Positions 50,421 to 58,451 of a DNA stretch of 64,000 nucleotides are shown piece by piece. Numbering within the stretch: position 1 is the stretch's first letter; every line of letters starts with the position of its first letter. Where the stretch lies: the NCBI RefSeq assembly GCF_002205845.1, contig NZ_NISI01000007.1, positions 62,001-126,000 of the forward strand, in the 5' to 3' direction. This DNA comes from Roseateles puraquae (GTDB lineage Bacteria > Pseudomonadota > Gammaproteobacteria > Burkholderiales > Burkholderiaceae_C). Below the pieces are notes generated by a model that had not been told where the DNA came from, did not search any database, and saw nothing but the letters and a program-made list of their open reading frames with translations. The position numbers and the translations under genes are program-made.

Positions 50421-51112
50421 GCATCCACCTCGTCCACGCGCGGTGCGCCGTCTTGCGAGCCGTCCGCCCGGCGCAGGCGCGTGCGCAGCAGGTCATGGCC
50501 TGACTCGCGCAGGCGGCGGTCCAGGTCGGCGAGCTGTTGTCGCGCCTGCAGGCCTTGAGCGGGCGGCACGCGCAGGTCCAGCATGAGCGGCGCCTGCGGC
50601 TGGGGCTGGGTGATCTGCAACTGCCAACCTGCCAAGCCAGGTGCCGCGCCGGGCAGCGCCACCTGCCACAGGCGGGCGGTGTCGGGTGCGCAGGCGGCGG
50701 GCTCGGCCACCTGGCGCGCGGCCTCGGCAACGCGGGTGTGGGTTTCGCTGACCGGATCGGCCCCGGGCACCGGCCTGCTCGTGGGCGTTCCTTCGGCGGT
50801 GGGCAGACCGTCGCGCGGCGCTTGCCACGGGTTGGGCGGCGGCAGCGGCGGGGCATCGGGGCTCAGCGGCTCGGGCAGGGCGTCATCGGGGCGAAAGGCG
50901 CGGGCGGCTGGCGTTCGGCCACCAAGTCGGGACTCAGGTTGCGCGCCCGGCGGCTGGGCTTGGGCGCGCGCGCGGCCGAAGGCCTGCGTCCACGCCGTGG
51001 GCACGGCCTGGGGCGTGTCGTGGCTCGCAGGCCACCGTGGCGACGTGGCCGCGCACGGCTCTGTACCGAGCAGCGTGCGGGGCAGCGCACCGGGCCGATT
51101 CACGCTCGACAT
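50417..51112 (-). CDS. sctP: SctP-like needle-length/substrate-switch protein
   Basis: A protein of 231 residues. The first 120 are Pro-rich and disordered, followed by a folded C-terminal part with LWQVALPGAAPGLAGWQLQITQPQPQAPLMLDLRVP and LADLDRRLRESGHDLLRTRLRR, consistent with the HpaP/YscP C-domain. Position after sctO supports the call, since sequence conservation in this family is low. Overlaps sctO by 13 bp. Confidence 0.65.
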   Translation of the reverse strand: MSSVNRPGALPRTLLGTEPCAATSPRWPASHDTPQAVPTAWTQAFGRARAQAQPPGAQPESRLGGRTPAARAFRPDDALPEPLSPDAPPLPPPNPWQAPRDGLPTAEGTPTSRPVPGADPVSETHTRVAEAARQVAEPAACAPDTARLWQVALPGAAPGLAGWQLQITQPQPQAPLMLDLRVPPAQGLQARQQLADLDRRLRESGHDLLRTRLRRADGSQDGAPRVDEVDA

Positions 51113-51603
51113 GCGACGGCTCCGGGCGGCAGGCGGCGGGCGTCTTCGGCGTCCAGCTCGGCCTGGTGTTCGCGGCTGCGGGCGAGGTGGCGACGGCGGT
51201 CCTGCAGCGTCGCGTCGACGGCGTCTTCGCGGGCCTGGGCGCGCGCCAGCTCGGCCCGGCGCTGCTGCACCGTGGCCTGGGCCTGGCGCAGGCTGTCGGT
51301 CTCATCGATCAGGGCGTACTCGTCCCGCTCCAGTCGCTCGGCCAGCGCGGCGCGGTGGGCGTCCACTTGAGCCGCCCAGCGCGGCATGTCCGCGCAGCCG
51401 GCGCCGGTCCAGTGCCGGGTCAGCGCGTCGAGCTGGGCCTGGCCGGCCTCGATGCGCTGCTGGCGTGCCTGCACTGCCTGCTGCGCTTCGCGCTCGGTGG
51501 CCTGGGCCCCGGCCAGCGCCTGGCGGGCCCGCTGCACGCGCAGCTGGCGCAGGCGCAGCCACTGCTGCGCGTCGCGGGCTGGCAGCTGCAAGGCGAGGTT
51601 CAT
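51100..51603 (-). CDS. sctO: SctO stalk protein
   Basis: A protein of 167 residues, almost entirely one helical coiled coil with many Ala, Gln, Arg and Glu (RQALAGAQATEREAQQAVQARQQRIEAG), the FliJ/YscO type that links the ATPase to SctV. It overlaps the sctN stop by 4 bp. Confidence 0.88.
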   Translation of the reverse strand: MNLALQLPARDAQQWLRLRQLRVQRARQALAGAQATEREAQQAVQARQQRIEAGQAQLDALTRHWTGAGCADMPRWAAQVDAHRAALAERLERDEYALIDETDSLRQAQATVQQRRAELARAQAREDAVDATLQDRRRHLARSREHQAELDAEDARRLPPGAVACRA

Positions 51604-52925
51604 TGCACGATCTCCCGCAGGTGCTGCAGGCTGCCGGCCCAGTCGCTGGGCTCATGCGTGCCTTGCTGCAGCAGCGCCTTGATCTGGGGCATGCGGTCGA
51701 TGGCCTGATCGGCCAGCGGGTCGCTGCCGGCCTGGTACTCGCCCACGCGCAGCAGGAACTCCACCTCCTTGTGTCGCGCCATCAGCGCGCGCACCTGGGC
51801 GGCGTCGCGCTGCTGTTCCAGCGCGGTCACACGGGTGAACACCCGGCTGGCGCTGGCCAGCACGTCGATGGCGGGGTAGTGCTGGGCCTGCGCGAGGCCG
51901 CGCGACAGCACCAGGTGCCCGTCGAGGATGGAGCGCACTTCCTCGGCTACGGGGTCGCTGCCTTCCTCGTCTTCGGCCAGCACGGTGTAGAAGGCGGTGA
52001 TGGAGCCGTGCGCATCGTTGCCCGCACGCTCGAACAGCCGCGGCAGCTCGGCGAACACCGAAGGCGGGTAGCCGCGCCGCACCGCCGGCTCGTGCGCGGC
52101 CAGGCCCAGCTCCCGAAGGCCGCGGGCGAAACGGGTGACCGAGTCCATCATCAGCACCACGCGCGCGCCCTGGGCGCGAAAGCCCTCGGCAATCGCCGTG
52201 GCCGCATGCGCGGCGCGCACCCGTTCCAGCGCGGGGCGGTCGGAGGTCGACACCACCACCACCGAGCGGGCCAGGCCTTCCGGCCCGAGGCTGTCCTCCA
52301 GGAACTCGCGCACCTCGCGGCCACGTTCCCCGATCAGGCCGATCACATTCACCTCGGCCTGGGTGTTGCGCGCCAGCATGCCCAGCAGCGTCGACTTGCC
52401 GCCGCCGGCCATCGCGAAGATGCCCACGCGCTGGCCTTCGCCCACGGTCAGCAGCGTGTCGATGGCGCGCACGCCGCACACCAGCGGCGCATGCACCGGG
52501 CGGCGCTGCAGCGGCGGCGGCGCCTCGCGGTAGAGCGGCACGCGGGGCAGGGCGTCGAGCGTCGCACCGCCATCCAGCGGCTGACCGAAGGCGTCGATCA
52601 CGCGGCCCAGCAGGCCGGCACCGCTGGGCAACTGGGCCACCTCCTGAAGCACCTCGACCGCCGCACCCACCGGCACACCGTGCAGCGAGCCCAGCGGCGC
52701 GAGCACCGCTTCATGGTCCTGGAAGCCGATGACCTCCGCCTGCAGGCCCGGCTCGCGCGGGCGCTGGGGGTCGAACACCCGGCAGCTCTGCCCCACGCGC
52801 GCCTGCACGCCGGTGGCGCGCATCAGCGTGCCGCCCGCCTGCACCACGCGGCCCAGCGTGGCCACGGTGCGGGCCTGTTGCAGGCTGCGGCGCAGCTCGT
52901 CAGCGGCGGGAATGGCAAGGTTCAT
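51600..52925 (-). CDS. sctN: SctN secretion ATPase
   Basis: A protein of 441 residues from the ATG at 52925; a longer frame to 53096 runs through repeat-like DNA. Walker A is GIFAMAGGGKSTLL, Walker B VVLMMDSVTRFA, followed by RGYPPSVFAELPRLFERAG and the GSITAFYTVLAEDEEGSDPVAEEVRSILDGH block. It is the hexameric ATPase that unfolds and delivers substrates. It is separated from sctL by 118 bp, the largest gap inside the operon. Confidence 0.97.
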   Translation of the reverse strand: MNLAIPAADELRRSLQQARTVATLGRVVQAGGTLMRATGVQARVGQSCRVFDPQRPREPGLQAEVIGFQDHEAVLAPLGSLHGVPVGAAVEVLQEVAQLPSGAGLLGRVIDAFGQPLDGGATLDALPRVPLYREAPPPLQRRPVHAPLVCGVRAIDTLLTVGEGQRVGIFAMAGGGKSTLLGMLARNTQAEVNVIGLIGERGREVREFLEDSLGPEGLARSVVVVSTSDRPALERVRAAHAATAIAEGFRAQGARVVLMMDSVTRFARGLRELGLAAHEPAVRRGYPPSVFAELPRLFERAGNDAHGSITAFYTVLAEDEEGSDPVAEEVRSILDGHLVLSRGLAQAQHYPAIDVLASASRVFTRVTALEQQRDAAQVRALMARHKEVEFLLRVGEYQAGSDPLADQAIDRMPQIKALLQQGTHEPSDWAGSLQHLREIVQ

Positions 52926-52951
52926 GGTCACGTGGCGGTGCAGCCGTTCAA

Positions 52952-53025
52952 GGCACGGAGGCCCACAGACACGGAGGCGTTCGCACCTGCGCAGCCTCTC
53001 TGGGCCTCTGTGTCTCTGTGGCTGT
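52952..53025. repeat. Intergenic repeat with imperfect inverted arms between sctL and sctN
   Basis: The left arm (52952-52979) contains CACGGAGG twice, around CCCACAGA. The right arm (52994-53025) reads CCTCTCTGGGCCTCTGTGTCTCTGTGG. The arms are roughly complementary and of the CACAGAGACACAGAGG type scattered between genes in many proteobacteria. It interrupts an otherwise gapless operon and may fold in the mRNA. Confidence 0.55.
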
Positions 53026-53043
53026 GTTGGGTCACGATGGGCA

Positions 53044-53673
53044 TCACAGCCCCCAGGCCTTGGCCAGGCGTTCGACCTGGGTCGCCAGGCTCGCATCGGC
53101 GGTGCCGAACTCGGTGGTCAGCCGGCAGTCGCTCTCCCCCAGGTCGACATCGGCCACCAGCTCGGCCTGGGCGAGGCCGGCGCGGTTGTCGGGGTCGGCG
53201 GCCTGCAGGGCGGCGCGCAGCGTGGGCAGTTGATGCGGATGCACGTGCAGCCGCCAGGTGCGTGCGGGTTGCAGTTCGCGGGCGGCCTGCACAGCCAGGC
53301 GGGCCAGGGCGTCGTCGGCAGGCAGCGTGCCCAGCAGCTTCTGGAACACCTCCAGCGCCAGGCGGCCGATGGCCTGCTGCGACTGCTCGCGCGCCGCGTC
53401 CTGAGCCCGGGCGAGCTCGGCGAGCGCCAGGCCGAGCTGCTCTTGCGCCTGGGCCTGCCCGGCCTGCCAGCCCTCGTGATGGCCGGCCTCGCGCGCCTGG
53501 GCGCGGGCCGCGTCCAGATGGGCCTGTGTGCTGCCCTGGAGGGCCTGCAGGTCGGCGAGCAGGTCATGGGCCTGCCGCAGCGGTGGCACCTCGGCGGCGC
53601 GCAGCACGCGGCGGTCGGCGGCGATGCCCAGCGTGGCCTCGGGCTGGCGGTGCCAGAGCATGAAGTGATTCAT
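53044..53673 (-). CDS. sctL: SctL stator protein
   Basis: A protein of 209 residues with the FliH/YscL layout: a basic start, a central Ala/Gln/Glu-rich coiled coil (GHHEGWQAGQAQAQEQLGLALAEL) and a C-terminal domain (WRLHVHPHQLPTLRAALQ, ADVDLGESDCRLTTEFGTADASL). It binds SctN and tethers it to the sorting platform. Overlaps sctK by 4 bp. Confidence 0.93.
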   Translation of the reverse strand: MNHFMLWHRQPEATLGIAADRRVLRAAEVPPLRQAHDLLADLQALQGSTQAHLDAARAQAREAGHHEGWQAGQAQAQEQLGLALAELARAQDAAREQSQQAIGRLALEVFQKLLGTLPADDALARLAVQAARELQPARTWRLHVHPHQLPTLRAALQAADPDNRAGLAQAELVADVDLGESDCRLTTEFGTADASLATQVERLAKAWGL

Positions 53674-54194
53674 GCGGCGCCCTCGGCCACGGCTTCTTGA
53701 AGTGCCAGCGTCTCACGCAGCACGGCCAGCGCCGTGGCCTGCGGCATGACCCAGGCACCGACGGCCCCCAGTCGGCGGCTGGCCGCATGGCGCAGGGCGC
53801 CGTGGGGCAGGCTGGCAAGCAGCACGGCCGCGCCTGCCTCGGTGAACTGCTGGCCGAGGGCGTCGGGCGAGTTCTGCGGGGGCCAGTCGGCCAGGGCGGT
53901 GGGCAGGCCCGCGGGCAGGGCCGGCCAGTCCGGCGCGCTGCGCAGGGCTCGCCACCACGCGGGCCCAAGCGTGGCGCGGGCCAGCTCGCGCAAGGGCCCC
54001 GCGATCCACAGCCGCAGCGCCGGCGCCGCCAGCACCGAGCCGCAGCGGCGGGCCAGGGCCATCAGGTCGTCAGGCGCCAGGGCCAGCCAGGCGGGCGCAG
54101 CGTCCAGCTGCGCCCACGTCAGGCTGCGGGCCTCGTTCGGGGCGTCGGCCAGCAACCGCCGGGCCACGGCGGCGCGCAGCGCGCGTTCAGTCAT
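53670..54194 (-). CDS. sctK: SctK-like sorting-platform protein
   Basis: A protein of 174 residues with WLALAPDDLMALARRCGSVLAAPALRLWIAGPLRELAR and GALRHAASRRLGAVGAWVMPQ, which fit the poorly conserved YscK/HrpB4 type. Its place between sctJ and sctL is the standard one. Overlaps sctJ by 8 bp. Confidence 0.72.
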   Translation of the reverse strand: MTERALRAAVARRLLADAPNEARSLTWAQLDAAPAWLALAPDDLMALARRCGSVLAAPALRLWIAGPLRELARATLGPAWWRALRSAPDWPALPAGLPTALADWPPQNSPDALGQQFTEAGAAVLLASLPHGALRHAASRRLGAVGAWVMPQATALAVLRETLALQEAVAEGAA

Positions 54195-54933
54195 GGCGGC
54201 GGTCCTCCAGGGCCAGGGGCTCGCCGTCGCGGCGGCGGCGCCAGGCCAGCCAGCCGGCCGTGCCCAGGCTGGCCGTGCCCAGGCTCACGGCCAGGGCCAG
54301 CACCACGGGGGGCAGCGCGGCCTGCGTGGCCGGCGGGCTGGCCGGCGTGGGGTCGGCCGCAAAGGCCACGACCGACACGCTGTCATAGGGCAGGCCTTCG
54401 ACGCTGTTCACCACCAGGGCGCGCACCTTGGGCAGCAGCGCATCGACGTTCAGGCCCGGGCGGTGCTTGAGCATCACGGAGGCCGACGCCGGCTGCACCT
54501 TGTCGGACAGCGGATGCCGCTCCGGCACCACCAGGGTCACGCGGGCCTGCAGCACGCCGTCGATGCTGGTCAGGGTGTGCGACAGCTCCTGCGACAGCGC
54601 ATGCATCAGCCGCGCACGTTCTTCCACCGGCGTGGACACGAAGCCTTCGCGCTTGAACACCTTGCCGAGGCTGTCGAAGTCTTCACGCGGCAGGCCCTGG
54701 GCTTTCAGGATCTGCACCGCGCGGGCGAAGTCGGCTTGCGCCGTGGTGACCTCGAAGCCGGTTTCGCGCGCCACCTTCTCGGCCGGCACACCGGCCAGGC
54801 GCAGCGCGGCGACCATGTCGTTGGCCTGGCGCTCGTCGAGCTTGGCGTAGAGGGTCTGCTCGCCGCAGGCGGTGAGCAGCGCGGTGAGCGCGGTCGGCAG
54901 CGCCAGCGCGCGAAGGCTTCGGAGGTGGTTCAT
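54187..54933 (-). CDS. sctJ: SctJ inner-ring lipoprotein
   Basis: A protein of 248 residues from the ATG at 54933. Lipobox LLTACGEQ near residue 22, then LYAKLDERQANDMVAALRLAGVPAEKV, ELSHTLTSIDGVLQARVTLVVPER and the late ALVVNSVEGLPYDSVSVV. One membrane segment near the C-terminus (LALAVSLGTASLGTAGWLAW). It forms the inner MS-ring with SctD. Confidence 0.97.
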   Translation of the reverse strand: MNHLRSLRALALPTALTALLTACGEQTLYAKLDERQANDMVAALRLAGVPAEKVARETGFEVTTAQADFARAVQILKAQGLPREDFDSLGKVFKREGFVSTPVEERARLMHALSQELSHTLTSIDGVLQARVTLVVPERHPLSDKVQPASASVMLKHRPGLNVDALLPKVRALVVNSVEGLPYDSVSVVAFAADPTPASPPATQAALPPVVLALAVSLGTASLGTAGWLAWRRRRDGEPLALEDRRHD

Positions 54934-55328
54934 CAGGACTGCTGGCGGAAGAGTTGCTGCAAGCCCTCGGACGTCCGGTTGGCGATGTTGGACGTCAGCT
55001 GGCAATGGAACATGAACTCCTGGCAGCGCACCGTCAGGTTGACGAGTTCGCCCGGCGTGAGCTGCTGGCCCGACGCGGCGGCAGCGCGCGCATCGCGGCC
55101 CAGGGACGCCGCCTCGGCATTGATGTGCTCCAGCGGCTGCACCAGGCGCTGCATGGCCATGCCGGTCGGCTCGGCGGCGGGCTGGGCGCGCTGCAAGGCG
55201 CCGGCCATGGCGTGCTGGAAGGCCGACACATCGGTCGCTGCCGGGGGCAGGCCCAGCTGCGACAGCGAGGCGCCCGCGCCGAGCTGCACATCGGCCAGCG
55301 GCGCGGCGATGGCAAGGCTCGCGTTCAC
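54933..55328 (-). CDS. sctI: SctI inner rod protein
   Basis: A protein of 131 residues. The conserved C-terminal part is LTPGELVNLTVRCQEFMFHCQLTSNIANRTSEGLQQLFRQQS, matching the HrpB2/YscI/PrgJ rod family. Position between the needle candidate and sctJ matches prgHIJK order. Couples to both neighbours by 1 to 4 bp overlaps. Confidence 0.85.
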   Translation of the reverse strand: MNASLAIAAPLADVQLGAGASLSQLGLPPAATDVSAFQHAMAGALQRAQPAAEPTGMAMQRLVQPLEHINAEAASLGRDARAAAASGQQLTPGELVNLTVRCQEFMFHCQLTSNIANRTSEGLQQLFRQQS

Positions 55329-55615
55329 TGCTTGCGAGCCATGGTTTCGAGGGCGGAACCGACCGTGGACACGGCGGTGTGCGAGCTGCTCGCCAGGAAG
55401 CTCATCTTCAGCGACATGGCGGTCAGCTCGGTGATGTCCGCCGGCTTGTCGCCGCCCGCGCCGACTGCGGCTGACTTCACCTCGATGTCGTTGGCCTGCT
55501 TGTCCAGGGCCTGGCCCCAGGCATCGGCCATGGCTTCGAACCAGGAGCCGCCGGTGGTCTTGCCGGTGGAGGTGCTGGGGGCGGTGGCGAGGGTGTTGAG
55601 CAAGGGGCTGGTCAT
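55325..55615 (-). CDS. sctF: Probable SctF needle subunit
   Basis: A protein of 96 residues from the ATG at 55615. It is small, polar at the start (SPLLNTLATAPSTSTGKTTGG) and then helical, ending MSLKMSFLASSSHTAVSTVGSALETMARKQ, where needle proteins have a Ser-rich break and a final helix. The gene order SctD, this gene, SctI, SctJ equals prgH-I-J-K, and no other needle candidate is present. The call rests more on order and size than on sequence. Confidence 0.58.
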   Translation of the reverse strand: MTSPLLNTLATAPSTSTGKTTGGSWFEAMADAWGQALDKQANDIEVKSAAVGAGGDKPADITELTAMSLKMSFLASSSHTAVSTVGSALETMARKQ

Positions 55616-55649
55616 GGGAACTCCTGTCGGGGGTGGGAAGGAAGTCGGC

Positions 55650-56654
55650 TCAGAGCGTGAGCCGCGTGCGCTGGCCATCGCGTTCGACGACGACGGCGCG
55701 TTCGGCGATCTCGACGACGCGGTGGCCGCTGGGGAGCAGCGCGCCGTTGAAGTAGCGGCTGCCATCGGCCGTGATGAAGTAGGGGCTGTCGCTGTTGTCG
55801 ATGACGGCCACCAGGCGTTTGGCCGGGTCGTCCGCCGCGGCAGGGGCAGCGGTGGGGGCAGGCACTGGCGGCTGGTTGTCCACCCGCAGCGTGGGCAGGT
55901 GGGGCACGTCGCGGCGTACCGCCGCCGTGGCGGATTCGACGCGTGCGGTGTCACGTTCGCGGGTGTGCAGCACCAGTTCGCCCTCGGGTGACCAGCTCGC
56001 CTGCGCGGCGATGCCGTAGAGGCGGAACACCTCGCTCGCATGGGCTGCCACGTCAGCGGGTGCCGCCGCCTGCGTGGCCGCGCGGGCCGGTGGCACCACC
56101 TGGGCCACGGCTTCGCCGGCTTCTCGCAGCGTGCCGCCGCGCCAGGCCAGCGCCGCGCCGCCCACCACCATCACCACGCCGAGCGCAGCCAGCAGCAGCT
56201 CCGCCACGGGGCGGGGCTTCGCCGCCCGGGCGTGCGCGGCGGGCGCGGCCGGTGCGGGCTCGGCCGGGTCGTCGTCGTGCAGCACGGGCTCGGGCCAGTC
56301 GGCCTGGTCGGCCGGGCCGTAGGCGACGAGGGCGTCACCCAGCTGCAGCGGCTGGCCAGGTGCCCAGGCGTGCACCGTGTCGCCGGGGGGCAGCGGGCGG
56401 CCCTGCAGCGAAGCCAGGCCGGACAGCAGCTGCAGGCCGACGCGGCCCGGGCCGGTCGGCAGCAGGCGCACCTGGAAGTCCAGGCCGCTGGCCAGCAGGA
56501 TGTCGGCGAACTGGGTGTCGGCCTGGTTGGCCGCATTCAGGCCGCAGACGAGCTGCGCCTCATGGGCGTCGAGCAGGGCGCGCGCCCCGGCCTGGCGGCC
56601 GGCGAGCACGCGAAGTTCCAGCGGGGCGGTGCAGAAAAGGGCCGGGGTGGGCAT
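55650..56654 (-). CDS. sctD: SctD outer MS-ring protein
   Basis: A protein of 334 residues. A cytoplasmic FHA-like domain (residues 5 to 125, ELRVLAGRQAGARALL, ILLASGLDFQVRLLPTG), one membrane segment (VAELLLAALGVVMVVGGAALAW near residue 150) and a periplasmic part ending in a small domain with SPYFITADGSRYFNGALLPSGHRVVEI. This is the SctD plan. It starts 3 bp after sctC. Confidence 0.88.
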   Translation of the reverse strand: MPTPALFCTAPLELRVLAGRQAGARALLDAHEAQLVCGLNAANQADTQFADILLASGLDFQVRLLPTGPGRVGLQLLSGLASLQGRPLPPGDTVHAWAPGQPLQLGDALVAYGPADQADWPEPVLHDDDPAEPAPAAPAAHARAAKPRPVAELLLAALGVVMVVGGAALAWRGGTLREAGEAVAQVVPPARAATQAAAPADVAAHASEVFRLYGIAAQASWSPEGELVLHTRERDTARVESATAAVRRDVPHLPTLRVDNQPPVPAPTAAPAAADDPAKRLVAVIDNSDSPYFITADGSRYFNGALLPSGHRVVEIAERAVVVERDGQRTRLTL

Positions 56655-56657
56655 GGG

Positions 56658-58451
56658 TCACTCCTGCGGTGCGGCGGCGCCATCGCCGGGCGAGGTGGCG
56701 GCCAGGGGTTCGCGGGCTTTTTGCAGTGCGTCGGTCGTGGCGCGGCTGCTGGCCAGGCGCGGTGTGATGAGGAACATGCGTTCGATGCGCTGGCCGCCCT
56801 TGCGCTGGGTCTTGAAGAGGTTGCCCAGCAGCGGGATGTCGCCCAGCACCGGCACCTTGTCGACCCCGGCATTGGCGCTGTCGCGCACCATGCCGCCGAT
56901 CAGCAGGCTCTCGCCTTCGGCGATCAGGGCCTGGGTGTTGATGCCCGAGCGCTCCACCACCGGCAGGTTGTCCACGCTCTGGCCGGTCAGGCCGCCGTCC
57001 TCGATCTGCACCAGCAGCTTGATGCGCGGGGCCTCGTCGCCGTCCTTGAACACGTGCGGCGTCACGCGCAGGCGCGTGCCGGCCGTGACGTTGAAGAGGT
57101 CCACGTCCTCACGACCGGCCACGCGCACGTAGTAGGTCGAGCTGTTGTCGAACACCGCCTCCACGTTGGACAGCGTCACCACCTGCGGGCTGCTGACCAC
57201 CTTGGCCGCGCCGTCGCTCTGCAGCGCGGTGATGCGGGCGACGAAGGGGTAGCGGTCGCCGATGACGGCGGAGATGACGCCGCCGCGGGCCGAGGGGGTG
57301 GGGTCCACCTGGCCGTTGAGGCGGTTGTCGCTGGCGGTGCCATTGCCCACCATCAGGCTGGACAGGCCGTGGTTGTAGCGCCAGTTGATGCCGAGCTCGC
57401 GCAGGCGGTCGGTGTTGATGTCGATGATGGTCGCCTCGATCTCCAGCGACTGGGGCTCGACGTCCAGCGACTTGATCAGCGCGGCGTAGCGGTCGAGCCG
57501 CTCGGGCAGGTCGCGCACGATGACGGCGTTGAGCCGCGGGTCGGCCTCGATGCGGGGCGAGAAGTCGGGCGGCGCAGGGAGCTCGGCCGGCTCTGCGGCG
57601 GCGGGGCCGTAGCCGACCTGGGTGAGTGCCGCCACCAGGGTGTCGGTGCCGCGCACGGTGGGCGCGACGTCATCCGAGAGGCCGAGTGTCGTCGGACCCG
57701 GGCGCTGGCTGGCGGCCGCGCGCAGTCGCTGGCTGCCCTGGGCGCGCGCGGGGTCGGTGGCCACGGTGATGCGCTGCTTGCCGGGCTGGCCCACCAGCGA
57801 GCGCAGGATGCTGGCCACACCGGGCAGGGTGGTCTGCTGGCCGCCAAAGCTCATGGGCACGTCCTGCGCCCAGGCATAGCGCAGGTAGAAGATGCGGTAG
57901 TCGGGCAGCGGTTGCTGCTGGGCCGGGGCCCAGCTCTTCATGGCCGCGGCGGTGGTGCCGGGGCGCACCTGGCGCACCAGTTCGTCCACCTGCTGCACGA
58001 AGCGGCGCGCGCCCACGGCGAGCAGCGCACCGTCGTCGCTGAACTTCAGCGTGTTGCGGTGGTCAGGCAGCTGCAGGGCCTGGGCCGCCCGCTGCACCTG
58101 GGCGGCGGCGGCAGGGGTGAGCAGGTAGCTGCGGGTCTGGGTGTCGCTGGCCGGCGCGACGTAGATGACGCCGCCGTCGTAGTAGGGCAGCAGGTTGTAG
58201 GCGCGGCTGAGGTCGCGCAGCAGCTTGGCCGGCGTACCCTCGAAGCGGCCGTTGACCTGGCCTTGCACGCCTTGGGCGACGACGGGGATGTCGCTGCCCG
58301 AGAACAGGCCTTGCAGGAACTGTTCGAGCGGCTGGTCGCGGGCTTCCAGGCGCACGGTGCGCAGCGTCTCCGGCAGCGGTGCGGCCAGGGCGGGAAGTGC
58401 GGGAGCCAGCAGCAGCGCGGCGGCGGCTGCGAGGTGAAGAGCGTGGGTCAT
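56658..58451 (-). CDS. sctC: SctC secretin
   Basis: A protein of 597 residues from the ATG at 58451 with a signal peptide (HLAAAAALLLAPALPALAAP). N0/N1 domains: SGSDIPVVAQGVQGQVNGRFEGTPAKLLRDLSRAYNLLPYYDGGVIYV. The secretin core follows: DPRLNAVIVRDLPERLDRYAALIKSLDVEPQSLEIEATIIDI and the late VVERSGINTQALIAEGESLLIGGMV. Its presence shows this is an injectisome and not a flagellar export set. Confidence 0.97.
   Translation of the reverse strand: MTHALHLAAAAALLLAPALPALAAPLPETLRTVRLEARDQPLEQFLQGLFSGSDIPVVAQGVQGQVNGRFEGTPAKLLRDLSRAYNLLPYYDGGVIYVAPASDTQTRSYLLTPAAAAQVQRAAQALQLPDHRNTLKFSDDGALLAVGARRFVQQVDELVRQVRPGTTAAAMKSWAPAQQQPLPDYRIFYLRYAWAQDVPMSFGGQQTTLPGVASILRSLVGQPGKQRITVATDPARAQGSQRLRAAASQRPGPTTLGLSDDVAPTVRGTDTLVAALTQVGYGPAAAEPAELPAPPDFSPRIEADPRLNAVIVRDLPERLDRYAALIKSLDVEPQSLEIEATIIDINTDRLRELGINWRYNHGLSSLMVGNGTASDNRLNGQVDPTPSARGGVISAVIGDRYPFVARITALQSDGAAKVVSSPQVVTLSNVEAVFDNSSTYYVRVAGREDVDLFNVTAGTRLRVTPHVFKDGDEAPRIKLLVQIEDGGLTGQSVDNLPVVERSGINTQALIAEGESLLIGGMVRDSANAGVDKVPVLGDIPLLGNLFKTQRKGGQRIERMFLITPRLASSRATTDALQKAREPLAATSPGDGAAAPQE

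Noticed and set aside
50417-51112. Secreted harpin-like or effector protein
   Set aside because: The Pro-rich start is also typical of SctP, and the C-terminal domain with gene order favours SctP.
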